In this document: positions 33,688 through 42,943 of the stretch, one piece after another | Numbering within the stretch: position 1 is the stretch's first letter | How the letters are laid out: every line of letters starts with the position of its first letter | DNA from: Paucisalibacillus algeriensis | GTDB taxonomy: Bacteria; Bacillota; Bacilli; Bacillales; Amphibacillaceae | Reading direction: 5' to 3' | DNA: 64,000 bases | NCBI RefSeq assembly: GCF_000577245.1 | Contig: NZ_CBYO010000020.1 | Location: 124,001 to 188,000, forward strand | The notes under the pieces: model-generated | Told to the model about the DNA's origin: nothing | Database searches by the model: none | What the model saw: only the letters and a program-made list of their open reading frames with translations | Program-made: the position numbers and the translations under genes

Positions 33688-36600
33688 ATGAGTACTGTAA
33701 ATGCTAGATATGAAGTAATAGCCCCTAAGATAGAATATTTGAAAGATGAAATAATTCTTGGTCAAGCTTGGAAAAAATCACATAATTATATACGTAGGCA
33801 TAATTGGTATGCAGACATATTAGAACTAGATTGTTCTATTATTGATTTGGAAAAAAAACTAAAGGAATACTCAACAGATTTATTAGAAAGGGAAAATTAT
33901 AAACCGGACCCGTTAAGAGTTGTCCTAGCTCCAAAAAACCAAAAATGGGTATTTCCAGAAGGTGCAGATAAACTGTGGTATCCAAAGGGGAAGAATGATT
34001 TAAAAGGAGAACAGGCTTTAAGACCATTAGCACATATGTCAATTAGAGATCAAACCGTTAATACAGCAATAATGCTTTGTTTAGCAGATGCAATAGAATC
34101 TAACCAAGGGCCAACAGATGAAATGGATTTTCTCAAAGCACAGCGGGAGCAAATATATAGTTATGGTAATAGATTACAGTGTGAATGGATTTCTCATTCA
34201 AATAAGAGAAAGCAAGCAAAGTTTAGTTGGGGAAGCTCAAAAATCTACCGGCAATATTTTGATGATTATAAGTCCTTTTTAAAGAGGCCACAAGACGTAT
34301 GCAATTACTTTGCACCGATTCTACCTACGAATAAAGAATTATATGTACTCTCTCTAGATTTGAGTAAGTTTTATAATCATATAGACTTAAATTCGTTAAT
34401 AGAGGAAATAAAGTATTTGTATAAGGAGGAGTATTATAAATATTATAACCTTTCGGAAGAATTTAAGGATGAACCAGCATTTTGGCATAAAGTTAAAGAG
34501 GTTTTTGATTGGGAATGGAATAAAACTGACATAGAGCAAAACAAAGAGATAATTAAAAGTCAGAGGTCTTCTTTAGGTTTACCACAGGGTCTTGTTGCGA
34601 GTGGCTTTTTTTCCAATGCTTATTTAATTAGATTTGATCGAATGGTTGGGGAGTATCTGGAAGATAATCAACAAGAGGGATCCGAAAGTTTTTTAAGTGA
34701 TAATGGTATTAAGTTACTAGACTACTGTCGTTATGTAGATGATATTCGTTTAGTTGTAGAAGCATCTAGTGGAATTGACCCATTTGAAATAATGGATAGG
34801 GTATCAAATTTAATTAAATACCTACTGAAAAAGCATTTGACAGAAATTAAGAGCGATAAAGAAAAGATCATTGATATAAACGAATCCAAATCAAGCATTG
34901 TATCATATCACCAATTATCAAATAAGAGTAATATTTCTGCAGTAATGAACACCATCCAGCATGGGATAAGTGGTACACCTGATGTTGATTCCCTTCAACA
35001 AATTGTTGGAGAATTAGTTGGTTTACTTAGCATCTCAGAACTTAAAGAAGAGAAAGATACGAAAAAAGGAAACGCACTAGGACTATCAAGGGTTTTTCTT
35101 CCCTATATGGATATTCGTGATGATACTGTAAAACGATTTAGCGCAACAAGACTAGTGAAAACTCTACAGCTAAAGAAAAGTATGACTGTATATAGTGAAA
35201 AAGTGGCAGTTAGTGAAGTTGGTTCAAAATCCATTACAGCAGGTCAAATGCTAGATCACGAATTTGAAACAGTTGCACGAAAGTTAATTTCATTCTGGGC
35301 TGATAATCCATCTTTATCCCTGCTGTTAAAATGTGGATTTGATTTATATCCGGATGGTAAATTACTACACCCAGTACTTGAGGCACTACAGTTAAAAATT
35401 TATGATCAGTCTAGTACATTTGATGAAATAAAGACAGCCGAGTATGTAATATCAGATTTATTAAGAGCCGCCTCAATAAGTATAGGATATAAGACTGGAT
35501 ACGATTTCCCTGAATCGGTAAACCTATCTAGTTTTAGGGTAGAGCTTGCTTCTTTTGCAAAACGATTGATAGATAAAGGAACTCAATTTCCATGGTATGT
35601 AAGGCAACAGGCAGCTTTATACTTAATTACGAATGGAGATTATGGGTTTTCTATTGAAGAAGATGAAAAAGAATTAAGATTATATAACCTATTATATAAT
35701 GCTGCTCTTTACCGTAAAAACAAAGATGTTAATATTGGGAATAGTCTTGCAACATCTCTGATTGCTCAGCAATTAAATCCCAATAAAGAAAAATATGCAA
35801 CATGGCTCATTGATTGGATGAATGATTTAGATGATGATAAAAGTAAAAAATATATAATTCAATCATTGTTACTAAATCGACCTGATTTGCTTAAGAAAGT
35901 CCTTAAGGTAAATAAAGTCAAAGGCTCTGATTGGCTAGACTATTTACCAAAAAGCATTAAGTCTTATTTAATGATTAATGAAGATATGGACTTTAATTTT
36001 AATATAAAAGATCCTGTTCCATTAATAAAGGTTATTCTAAGTAAAAATAATCCATTTAAACAAGAAAACGCACTACTATTACTTACTCAAGCAATTTTAG
36101 AAAATCCCCTTACTTCTGAGAAATTAGATAAGGGAAGTGGAATAGCGGATATTATGGTTGAATGTAAAAACTGGAGTGAAATACAAAATCCCTCTTTTCG
36201 TGGATTAGAGGTACGGTGGAGTGAGAATAAAGAGCAGGATATCTATAATCTATACAAGTCCCCTACGTGGATTGAGGGGAAATATAAGTGGATGTATAAC
36301 CTAGGTGCAATTTTAAGGGCCTGTATCACAGGCGACTATGACTTTACAACTAGTACTTTTATACAAAAAGAAGACATAGGGGTTTATAAAGGGTTAATTT
36401 CAACTTCGTATACTCGTAAATTTTCATTAATTAATCACGGTAGAGGTTTAGTGGAGGAACCAATCCCTATTACTCCTTGGCTTACTGAACTTTTATATAA
36501 GTTTCTAAGATGGCCAGGAATAAAATATAGGGATGTTAATATTGTAGATTGGAAAGATGTTAGTAAAGTTGGAGATCTGCGGATTATTATAGGTCAAAGA

Positions 36601-37569
36601 CTACATCACCAAAAGGATTTATACGGTAAATTAACAAATACACCAGTCTATACAATTCCAGTTTCAAGAAACTCAAAAGGAGATAATTCAAAAATTCGAT
36701 TTGCTGTAGTACAAACACTTCTTCCTCAGGTTAATGATTTTAATGAAAAGGATCCAACGAATTGGGATAAATTATATAGAGGAAGGCATAGGGATCACTT
36801 GGCTTCCATCTGTCATTTAATTAGTAAACAAGTAAAAGCAACTGCTTATGCAAGGAAACCTTTTGATGACATTGGTGATGAGGATTCATTTACCGGTGTA
36901 GATGTAATTGTATTTCCTGAATTATCTATAAATCCTGATGATATTGGAATATTACGTGGACTTTCTGATGAAACAAATGCACACATATTTGCTGGATTGA
37001 CATTCTCAAAACCTACTTATTCATCAAAACCAATAAATCAGGGATTATGGCTTCTTAGATCAGAGACTTCCTCAGGTAGGGAGTTTAAATATGTATACCA
37101 AGGAAAACAGAATATGACAATACCGGAAAAGAAAATGGGGATCGAGCCCTACAGGCCATATCAGGTAATAATTGAATTAGAGAACAATGGAAAAGAACCT
37201 ATTCGTTTAGCTGGGGCTATTTGCTATGATGCTACTGACTTAGCAGTTGCTGCTGATTTAAGAGATGTTTCAGATGTCTTTATTATTTCGGCATTGAACA
37301 AGGACATCCAAACGTTTGATAATATGGTTAGCTATTTACATTATCATATGTACCAACCTGTTATACTAGCTAATACTGGAGAATTTGGAGGTTCGACAGT
37401 TCAGGCACCATTTTCTAAGCATCAACGTACTATTGCTCATGTGCATGGAAACCAACAAATTGCCATTAGTATATTCGAGATAGATCCATCATTATTTAAA
37501 CGCAGAACTTTACCTAAGCCACCTATTGAAATTAAGACCCCTCCTGCAGGATATAAAGGAAGGTATTAA
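33688..37569 (+). CDS. drt1: reverse transcriptase-nitrilase fusion, DRT type 1 (UG1-like)
   Basis: 1293 residues from ATG 33688 (AGGAAGGTGGG upstream). The RT domain spans about 60-430: LSLDLSKFYNHID has the first catalytic Asp, SLGLPQGLVASGFFSNAYL (LPQG near 297) is motif 4, and YCRYVDDIRLVVE (YVDD near 349) is the catalytic box. A long helical middle follows (about 430-960). The C-terminal nitrilase domain (about 1000-1270) has VIVFPELS (Glu) and GAICYDATD (Cys near 1177), with a probable Lys in KQNMTIPEKK. This RT plus nitrilase layout defines defence-associated RT type 1. It has its own terminator. Confidence 0.9.
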   Translation: MSTVNARYEVIAPKIEYLKDEIILGQAWKKSHNYIRRHNWYADILELDCSIIDLEKKLKEYSTDLLERENYKPDPLRVVLAPKNQKWVFPEGADKLWYPKGKNDLKGEQALRPLAHMSIRDQTVNTAIMLCLADAIESNQGPTDEMDFLKAQREQIYSYGNRLQCEWISHSNKRKQAKFSWGSSKIYRQYFDDYKSFLKRPQDVCNYFAPILPTNKELYVLSLDLSKFYNHIDLNSLIEEIKYLYKEEYYKYYNLSEEFKDEPAFWHKVKEVFDWEWNKTDIEQNKEIIKSQRSSLGLPQGLVASGFFSNAYLIRFDRMVGEYLEDNQQEGSESFLSDNGIKLLDYCRYVDDIRLVVEASSGIDPFEIMDRVSNLIKYLLKKHLTEIKSDKEKIIDINESKSSIVSYHQLSNKSNISAVMNTIQHGISGTPDVDSLQQIVGELVGLLSISELKEEKDTKKGNALGLSRVFLPYMDIRDDTVKRFSATRLVKTLQLKKSMTVYSEKVAVSEVGSKSITAGQMLDHEFETVARKLISFWADNPSLSLLLKCGFDLYPDGKLLHPVLEALQLKIYDQSSTFDEIKTAEYVISDLLRAASISIGYKTGYDFPESVNLSSFRVELASFAKRLIDKGTQFPWYVRQQAALYLITNGDYGFSIEEDEKELRLYNLLYNAALYRKNKDVNIGNSLATSLIAQQLNPNKEKYATWLIDWMNDLDDDKSKKYIIQSLLLNRPDLLKKVLKVNKVKGSDWLDYLPKSIKSYLMINEDMDFNFNIKDPVPLIKVILSKNNPFKQENALLLLTQAILENPLTSEKLDKGSGIADIMVECKNWSEIQNPSFRGLEVRWSENKEQDIYNLYKSPTWIEGKYKWMYNLGAILRACITGDYDFTTSTFIQKEDIGVYKGLISTSYTRKFSLINHGRGLVEEPIPITPWLTELLYKFLRWPGIKYRDVNIVDWKDVSKVGDLRIIIGQRLHHQKDLYGKLTNTPVYTIPVSRNSKGDNSKIRFAVVQTLLPQVNDFNEKDPTNWDKLYRGRHRDHLASICHLISKQVKATAYARKPFDDIGDEDSFTGVDVIVFPELSINPDDIGILRGLSDETNAHIFAGLTFSKPTYSSKPINQGLWLLRSETSSGREFKYVYQGKQNMTIPEKKMGIEPYRPYQVIIELENNGKEPIRLAGAICYDATDLAVAADLRDVSDVFIISALNKDIQTFDNMVSYLHYHMYQPVILANTGEFGGSTVQAPFSKHQRTIAHVHGNQQIAISIFEIDPSLFKRRTLPKPPIEIKTPPAGYKGRY

Positions 37570-37612
37570 TTTAATTTTAATTATACTGATATAGAGTAGT
37601 ATAGATAAAAAT

Positions 37613-37645
37613 AAAATCCTCTCAAAAAAATTTTGAGGGGATTTT
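37613..37645 (+). terminator. terminator after DRT gene
   Basis: 15-bp arms (37613-37627 with 37631-37645) with one T-G pair, ending in an A-rich/T-rich stem. It separates DRT from the BREX operon. Confidence 0.85.
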
Positions 37646-37882
37646 ATATTTTCTAGTTAAGTGTCTGAGTTCAATATCACTAAATAGAAAGCCTACATTA
37701 TCAAATAATTCATAGTTCATAGGTTAATAATTTTATCTAATATGATACACCTTACTATGTTAAAACCATGCCTTTTTATAGTTAACTTTAAGAAATATTA
37801 ATTTATCTCCTTTATACATTGAGTTACAGATTGAATAAGACTAAAATAAAAAGTAAGTAAGAATTTTACAGAGGTGAATCCT
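37646..37882 (+). promoter_or_regulatory. upstream region and candidate promoter of the BREX operon
   Basis: AT-rich non-coding DNA. Best promoter: TTGAGT (37819-37824), 17-bp spacer, TAAAAT (37842-37847), about 35 bp before the first GTG. No operator dyad is obvious in the remainder. Confidence 0.55.
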
Positions 37883-38119
37883 GTGGAACTAAAAATGTTT
37901 TATCGTACACAGAGAGATTTGGCTGTTGATTTGAACAAGCTAGTCGATTCTTATTGGCAGGAAGAGATAAAAGAGAATGAGCTAATAGTTGGAATTAAAA
38001 ACTTATATGAACATAATCAAGAAAAACTAATAAAAGACAATGAGTTCACAAAGGTCGTTCAGCAGCAATGCGGAAAGAGGCGTTTAGCAGTAGTGGGAAA
38101 GATACTGGAAATAAAATAG
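37883..38119 (+). CDS. small BREX-associated protein (TIGR04540-like)
   Basis: 78 residues from GTG 37883, seven bases after GAGGTG. A charged, helical small protein with MFYRTQRDLAVDLNKLVDSYW and a basic C-terminus (QQQCGKRRLAVVGKILE). I recall a family of this type (TIGR04540) lying upstream of brxA in Firmicute BREX loci; function unknown. It leads the BREX operon, 31 bp before brxA, so it may be a regulator or accessory subunit. Confidence 0.65.
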   Translation: MELKMFYRTQRDLAVDLNKLVDSYWQEEIKENELIVGIKNLYEHNQEKLIKDNEFTKVVQQQCGKRRLAVVGKILEIK

Positions 38120-38150
38120 GAAAATAGTCTTGTCTGAAAGGTTTGATTGA

Positions 38151-38747
38151 ATGACAATGGAATTAGAATATTCTTCAAGTTTGAATGGGGCATCCTTTTT
38201 ACTTTTTGAGTTGAAACAGGTTATAAAGTTGAAACAACAGGGCTTAGCTAAAGATGAAATAAGAAAAAAAATAAAAGAAGAAAATCTGTTTCAATTTAAT
38301 AATCAAGGGAGAATCAACAGAGCTTTACCTTCCGTTATGAAAAGGGCAGAAGCTATTGATGAAACACTTGCTGCTTTAATGTTAGAAGGTTCCATTGAAA
38401 CGGGAAAAACCCTTAACCTATATGCCATTATGAAGACTGATTTGCTATTCTTTGAATTCATGGATGAGGTAATAGGGGAAAAGCTACATAATAATGACTA
38501 TCTAATAGAAAAGAAGGACATTAATCTCTTCTTCACCTCTAAGGCGGAACAAAGTGAAAAGGTAGCCAGTTGGAGCGATATTAATATTGAAAAGTTAAAA
38601 AGGGCTTACATGCAAGTATTGTATGAAAGCGGAATGTTAAGAACCAGAAAAGGTAAAGAGTTAGACAGGCTAATCATTGATGAACAGATAAAGAATCATC
38701 TCACTCAAATTGGTGATGCTCGTTATATACGTGCAATGGGTGAGTAG
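38151..38747 (+). CDS. brxA: BREX protein BrxA (DUF1819)
   Basis: 198 residues, with the DUF1819 features SSSLNGASFLLFELKQVIKL at the start, NNQGRINRALPSVMKRAEAID and a C-terminal LYESGMLR...IGDARYIRAMGE. BrxA is a small helical protein, DNA-binding in studied systems, needed for defence but not for methylation in some BREX systems. It is the first core gene in canonical order and is followed after 11 bp by brxB. Confidence 0.92.
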   Translation: MTMELEYSSSLNGASFLLFELKQVIKLKQQGLAKDEIRKKIKEENLFQFNNQGRINRALPSVMKRAEAIDETLAALMLEGSIETGKTLNLYAIMKTDLLFFEFMDEVIGEKLHNNDYLIEKKDINLFFTSKAEQSEKVASWSDINIEKLKRAYMQVLYESGMLRTRKGKELDRLIIDEQIKNHLTQIGDARYIRAMGE

Positions 38748-38758
38748 GGGGTAAATAT

Positions 38759-39325
38759 GTGGCAAATTTGAATGCAAGATTGGATCAGATAATACCGAAA
38801 ATTAAAGAGGATAAGTTCATAGAGGGACGTGGCCTTGGCAATGAAATTAGCTTTTACGTATTTGACTACGAGCCGCAAGATGAACTTGTGGTAAGGGATT
38901 ATATTAAGCATATTAAGAAAGAATTTTGTTATGAAGGATCGAACCGTAGAATTATTGAGTTTGATTTGTATAAGATGCTGTTAGAAATTACAAAGGATAA
39001 AAGGATCTTTGACCGAATCTTTGAAATGGAAGAACGTCAAGGAAAAGATCAATTGTTTAAAGCGATGACGACATTTGCTAAGCCAGAAGTGTTTCTAGGA
39101 AAAATTAAGGAACAAATGGGAGACTATAATGTGGTGTTCCTCACTGGAATAGGTAAGGTTTATCCATTTGTTCGTTCCCATAATATTTTAAATAACTTAC
39201 AAGAAGTGTTGGACAATGTTCCTGTTATCATGTTTTTTCCTGGAAAATATGATGGGCAATCATTACAATTGTTTGGAAAATTTAAGGATGATAATTATTA
39301 CCGAGCTTTTCGATTAGTCGATTAA
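38759..39325 (+). CDS. brxB: BREX protein BrxB (DUF1788)
   Basis: 188 residues from GTG 38759 with GTAGGGGG upstream. DUF1788 features: LDQIIPKIKEDKFIEGRGLGNEISFYVFDY, the VVFLTGIGKVYPFVRSHNILNNL block, and PVIMFFPGKYDGQSLQLFGKF near the end. BrxB is essential in tested type 1 systems and is thought to be structural. The gene lies 20 bp before brxC. Confidence 0.92.
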   Translation: MANLNARLDQIIPKIKEDKFIEGRGLGNEISFYVFDYEPQDELVVRDYIKHIKKEFCYEGSNRRIIEFDLYKMLLEITKDKRIFDRIFEMEERQGKDQLFKAMTTFAKPEVFLGKIKEQMGDYNVVFLTGIGKVYPFVRSHNILNNLQEVLDNVPVIMFFPGKYDGQSLQLFGKFKDDNYYRAFRLVD

Positions 39326-39345
39326 AAGTGATAGGGGGAAATTAG

Positions 39346-42300
39346 ATGATTATTAAAGATATGTTTCAAAAAGACATTGAACGTGATATTCGTGGAGTCA
39401 TTAAAGTAGCTCAACAAGATGAAGATAATATTTATCAGGAATTGGACGAGTATGTTGTTACCCGTGAGCTGCAAAAACACCTTTCTAAGTTTTATGAGAA
39501 TTATCAAAAAGGGATTAATGGTGTAACAGATAAGATGGGTGTTTGGATTTCTGGATTCTTTGGTTCTGGTAAATCACACTTTCTAAAGATCCTTGCTTAC
39601 TTACTTGAAAATAAGAAGGTGAAAGGTAAACAAGCAATAGATTTCTTTCAAGAAAAAGTACAAGACCCTCTTGTATATGCGAATATGCAAAGAACGGCTG
39701 ATGTGGAAACAGAAGTCATTCTGTTCAACATAGATTCAAAAGGTTCACTCGATAACAAATCAAAAGAAGACGCAATTCTCCGTGTCTTCATGAAGGTTTT
39801 TTATGAGCATCGTGGCTACTACGGAGATATACCTGGAGTAGCTGAGATGGAGAAGTACCTAGATAAACAGGGAGTCTATGAGGCGTTTAAAGCGGAATTT
39901 AGGTCTTTGGCTGGTGAAGCATGGGAAGAACGTCGTAATAGTTTTTACTTTGATGCAGATTTTGTCATTGGTGCCTTAACGAAAGTAACTGATATGACGG
40001 AAGAGTCTGCTCGAAATTGGTTTGAGAATGGTGTAAATAATTTCGAAATTAGTATCGAAAAGTTTGCGAAAGACGTAAATGAGTACATCAATAGTAAGGG
40101 GAAAAACTTTCACCTTATTTTCCTAGTGGATGAGATCGGCCAATACATCGGTGATAACCGTAGTTTGATGTTGAATTTGCAGACAGTGGCTGAAGACCTT
40201 GGAACCCACTGTAAGGGTAAGGTTTGGATTATGGTTACTTCTCAAGAGAGTATTGATAGCATAATTAAAGTTAAAGGTGATGACTTCTCCCGTATCCAAG
40301 GGCGATTCGATACAAGACTCTCTCTATCATCCATCTCGGTTGATGAAGTTATCAAAAAGCGTATCCTTTTGAAAAAGGATTTTGCTAATGACAAATTGAA
40401 GGTTCTTTATCCTGAAAAAAGTGCTATTTTAAAGAATCTAATTAGTTTCAGAGAAAGCACAGCGGATTTACGTGGGTTTGATAATGAACAGGAATTCGCA
40501 GATGTGTATCCTTTCATGCCTTATCAATTTAAGTTGTTACAAAACGTTTTTGAGCAAGTAAGGAAACATGGCTCTTCTGGTAAGCATTTATCTGAAGGGG
40601 AACGCTCCATGTTATCAGCATTTAAAGAAGCTGGTCTTCAATATAAGAATTCTGAAGAAGGTACACTTATACCTTTCTATGCCTTTTATGACACGATAAA
40701 GGAATTTTTGAATCCATCCATTTCAAGAGTTATCGAAGGTGCCTATGAAAATCCAGCCCTAAAAGATGATGATTTTAACATTGATCTATTAAAGGTTCTA
40801 TTCATGATTAAATATGTAAAAGAACTGCCAGCAAATCTCGATAATATTGCTACTCTAATGGTTACTCATATTGATGAGGATAAGTTACAGCTTAAAGAGA
40901 AAATTAAAGTTTCTTTACGTAAGCTAATTTCCCAAACGTTGGTACAGAAAAATGGGGATAATTTTATCTTTTTAACAGATGACGAGCAAGACATTAACAG
41001 AGAAATCAAATCCCTAAATATAGATGAGGACATTGTTAAGCGGGAATTAGCAAACTATATTTTCCAAGACCTATATGATGAAAAGCGTTTCCGTTACAAC
41101 AGTGAATACTCATTTGCCTACAATCAGAAAATGGATGAGAAAAACTATGGAAACCAAACATCCAATATAGGAATGCAAATTCTTTCTCCACTATCAGATC
41201 ATTACCAAAAGTCCGAGCAAGAATTAATGATGATGACTTCGGGTAATGGGGAAATGATCATTAAACTTGGTGGTAATGAGGCCTATATCGAGGAAATTGG
41301 GGAAGCGTTGCGTATTGAGGAATTCCGTAAGAAAACGAATATTACGCAACTTCCTGAGAACATTCAAAATATCTTGAATAATAAACAAGCGGAAGTTCGT
41401 GAACGTAGAAGAAGGGTTCGTGAGCTTTTAGAGGATGCAATTAAAGATAGTGCCTTCTTTATTAATGGGGATAAGGTAGAAATTAAAGGAGCGACTGTTC
41501 GTGAGAAAATAAATGTTGCCTTTACGATGTTAGTCGATAATGTCTATACAAAACTCAGTTATGTAAAGAAACACTTAGATAATGAGAGGGCCTTAATTTC
41601 AATCCTTGCTTCAGATGATGAACAATTGTCTTTTGAAGAAACTTTGAAGGTAAATCCAAATGAGCTGGCAAAGCGTGAAGTGTCTGATTTTATCAGCTTA
41701 CAAGACGACTTGAAAAAGCAGGTACGAATTAAAATTTTATTCGACCGTTTCGGAGATAAGCCATATGGTTGGAAGACGCTTGATATAGCAGGAATGATTG
41801 CACATTTATTAAAAGAACAACGTATTCGAATTCGGTATAATGCAGAATACTTGGAACCTGAAGATAATGTTAATACGCTTGTAACGATTTTTACAAAGAC
41901 ACAGGAAGCCGACAAAGCTATTGTGTTGAAGAGGGTAAAAGTTGACGAAAAATTAATTAAAACAGCTAAAAGTATTTGTAAGGATGTTTTTAATAAAACA
42001 GATTTAGCTGATGATGAAGATGGACTATTGAAGGACATTCGACTACTTGTTGAAAAACAGATAGACGAAATCAAGGGGTACAAAGCCCGTTATGAGGGTA
42101 GAAAGTATCCTGGTATGAGCTTACTTGACAAAGGATTAGAATACTTTGAGCAGTTCCACAGTGGCTTAGACAATGTATCTTATTTCAATAAGTTGAAGGA
42201 GTTAGAAGATGACTTACTTGATTGGGAAGAGGACATCGTCTATGTCAAAAGTTTCTTCGGTACTGATCAGAAAAAGATCTTTGATGATGGATTGGCAGCC

Positions 42301-42930
42301 TTACGAAAATATGATGAAAGTAAATCCTATTTGATGGGTGCAGAGGTAGAAGGATTTATTAATAAGCTCCAGTCTATTCTTCAGGATCCTATACCTTACA
42401 AAAAGATAAAGGACATTCCAGAGCTTATTCATGCAATGGATGAACAAATTAATAATGTCCTTAATGAGAAGAGAGAAAATGCTCATAAAAAACTAAAAGA
42501 TGATAGTGATTACTTATCATTATTGACATCACAATATGGTGTATCCAATGAAACGAAAGAACGAGTAACTCGTTACTATCAAGAACTTAATGCTAATGTA
42601 AATACATTTACAGATATTTATAAAGTTGACGCAACAGTTTCTCAAAGCACCAGCTTCAAGGAAAAAATGGAGGGGCATATCGAGCGGGAAATTGCCGAAT
42701 GGAAACGTAAAAAGGAAGAAGAACAAAGAAAACGTCCTGATGGTGAAGTAGTTGATCCTCCTATATCGCCTGTAGAGCCGACCATTCAAAAGCAACCAGT
42801 AAAAGTAACAAAGCTGGTTAATGTTAAAACATTAACTACAGAAGATGATGTCGATAAGTACATCAATGCTTTATCCAGTAAGCTAAAACAGATTATTAAA
42901 GAAAATAAACAAATTGAGTTTGTTGAGTAA
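39346..42930 (+). CDS. brxC: BREX protein BrxC, P-loop ATPase (DUF499-like)
   Basis: 1194 residues. Walker A GFFGSGKSHFLK near residue 70, Walker B HLIFLVDEIGQYIG near 260, and sensor-like MVTSQESID after. The C-terminal half is helical and ends in a Lys/Glu-rich, possibly flexible region (KRKKEEEQRKRPDGE). BrxC is the large ATPase of the BREX complex and probably couples ATP hydrolysis to DNA recognition or motion. Its 3' end is 13 bp before the pglX start. Confidence 0.95.
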   Translation: MIIKDMFQKDIERDIRGVIKVAQQDEDNIYQELDEYVVTRELQKHLSKFYENYQKGINGVTDKMGVWISGFFGSGKSHFLKILAYLLENKKVKGKQAIDFFQEKVQDPLVYANMQRTADVETEVILFNIDSKGSLDNKSKEDAILRVFMKVFYEHRGYYGDIPGVAEMEKYLDKQGVYEAFKAEFRSLAGEAWEERRNSFYFDADFVIGALTKVTDMTEESARNWFENGVNNFEISIEKFAKDVNEYINSKGKNFHLIFLVDEIGQYIGDNRSLMLNLQTVAEDLGTHCKGKVWIMVTSQESIDSIIKVKGDDFSRIQGRFDTRLSLSSISVDEVIKKRILLKKDFANDKLKVLYPEKSAILKNLISFRESTADLRGFDNEQEFADVYPFMPYQFKLLQNVFEQVRKHGSSGKHLSEGERSMLSAFKEAGLQYKNSEEGTLIPFYAFYDTIKEFLNPSISRVIEGAYENPALKDDDFNIDLLKVLFMIKYVKELPANLDNIATLMVTHIDEDKLQLKEKIKVSLRKLISQTLVQKNGDNFIFLTDDEQDINREIKSLNIDEDIVKRELANYIFQDLYDEKRFRYNSEYSFAYNQKMDEKNYGNQTSNIGMQILSPLSDHYQKSEQELMMMTSGNGEMIIKLGGNEAYIEEIGEALRIEEFRKKTNITQLPENIQNILNNKQAEVRERRRRVRELLEDAIKDSAFFINGDKVEIKGATVREKINVAFTMLVDNVYTKLSYVKKHLDNERALISILASDDEQLSFEETLKVNPNELAKREVSDFISLQDDLKKQVRIKILFDRFGDKPYGWKTLDIAGMIAHLLKEQRIRIRYNAEYLEPEDNVNTLVTIFTKTQEADKAIVLKRVKVDEKLIKTAKSICKDVFNKTDLADDEDGLLKDIRLLVEKQIDEIKGYKARYEGRKYPGMSLLDKGLEYFEQFHSGLDNVSYFNKLKELEDDLLDWEEDIVYVKSFFGTDQKKIFDDGLAALRKYDESKSYLMGAEVEGFINKLQSILQDPIPYKKIKDIPELIHAMDEQINNVLNEKRENAHKKLKDDSDYLSLLTSQYGVSNETKERVTRYYQELNANVNTFTDIYKVDATVSQSTSFKEKMEGHIEREIAEWKRKKEEEQRKRPDGEVVDPPISPVEPTIQKQPVKVTKLVNVKTLTTEDDVDKYINALSSKLKQIIKENKQIEFVE

Positions 42931-42943
42931 TGGGGTGAAATGG

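Noticed and set aside
41559-42083. 174-codon frame on the minus strand inside brxC
   Set aside because: It lies fully within a clear BrxC coding frame, is Ser/Lys-rich with no initiation site, and is a shadow of the real gene.
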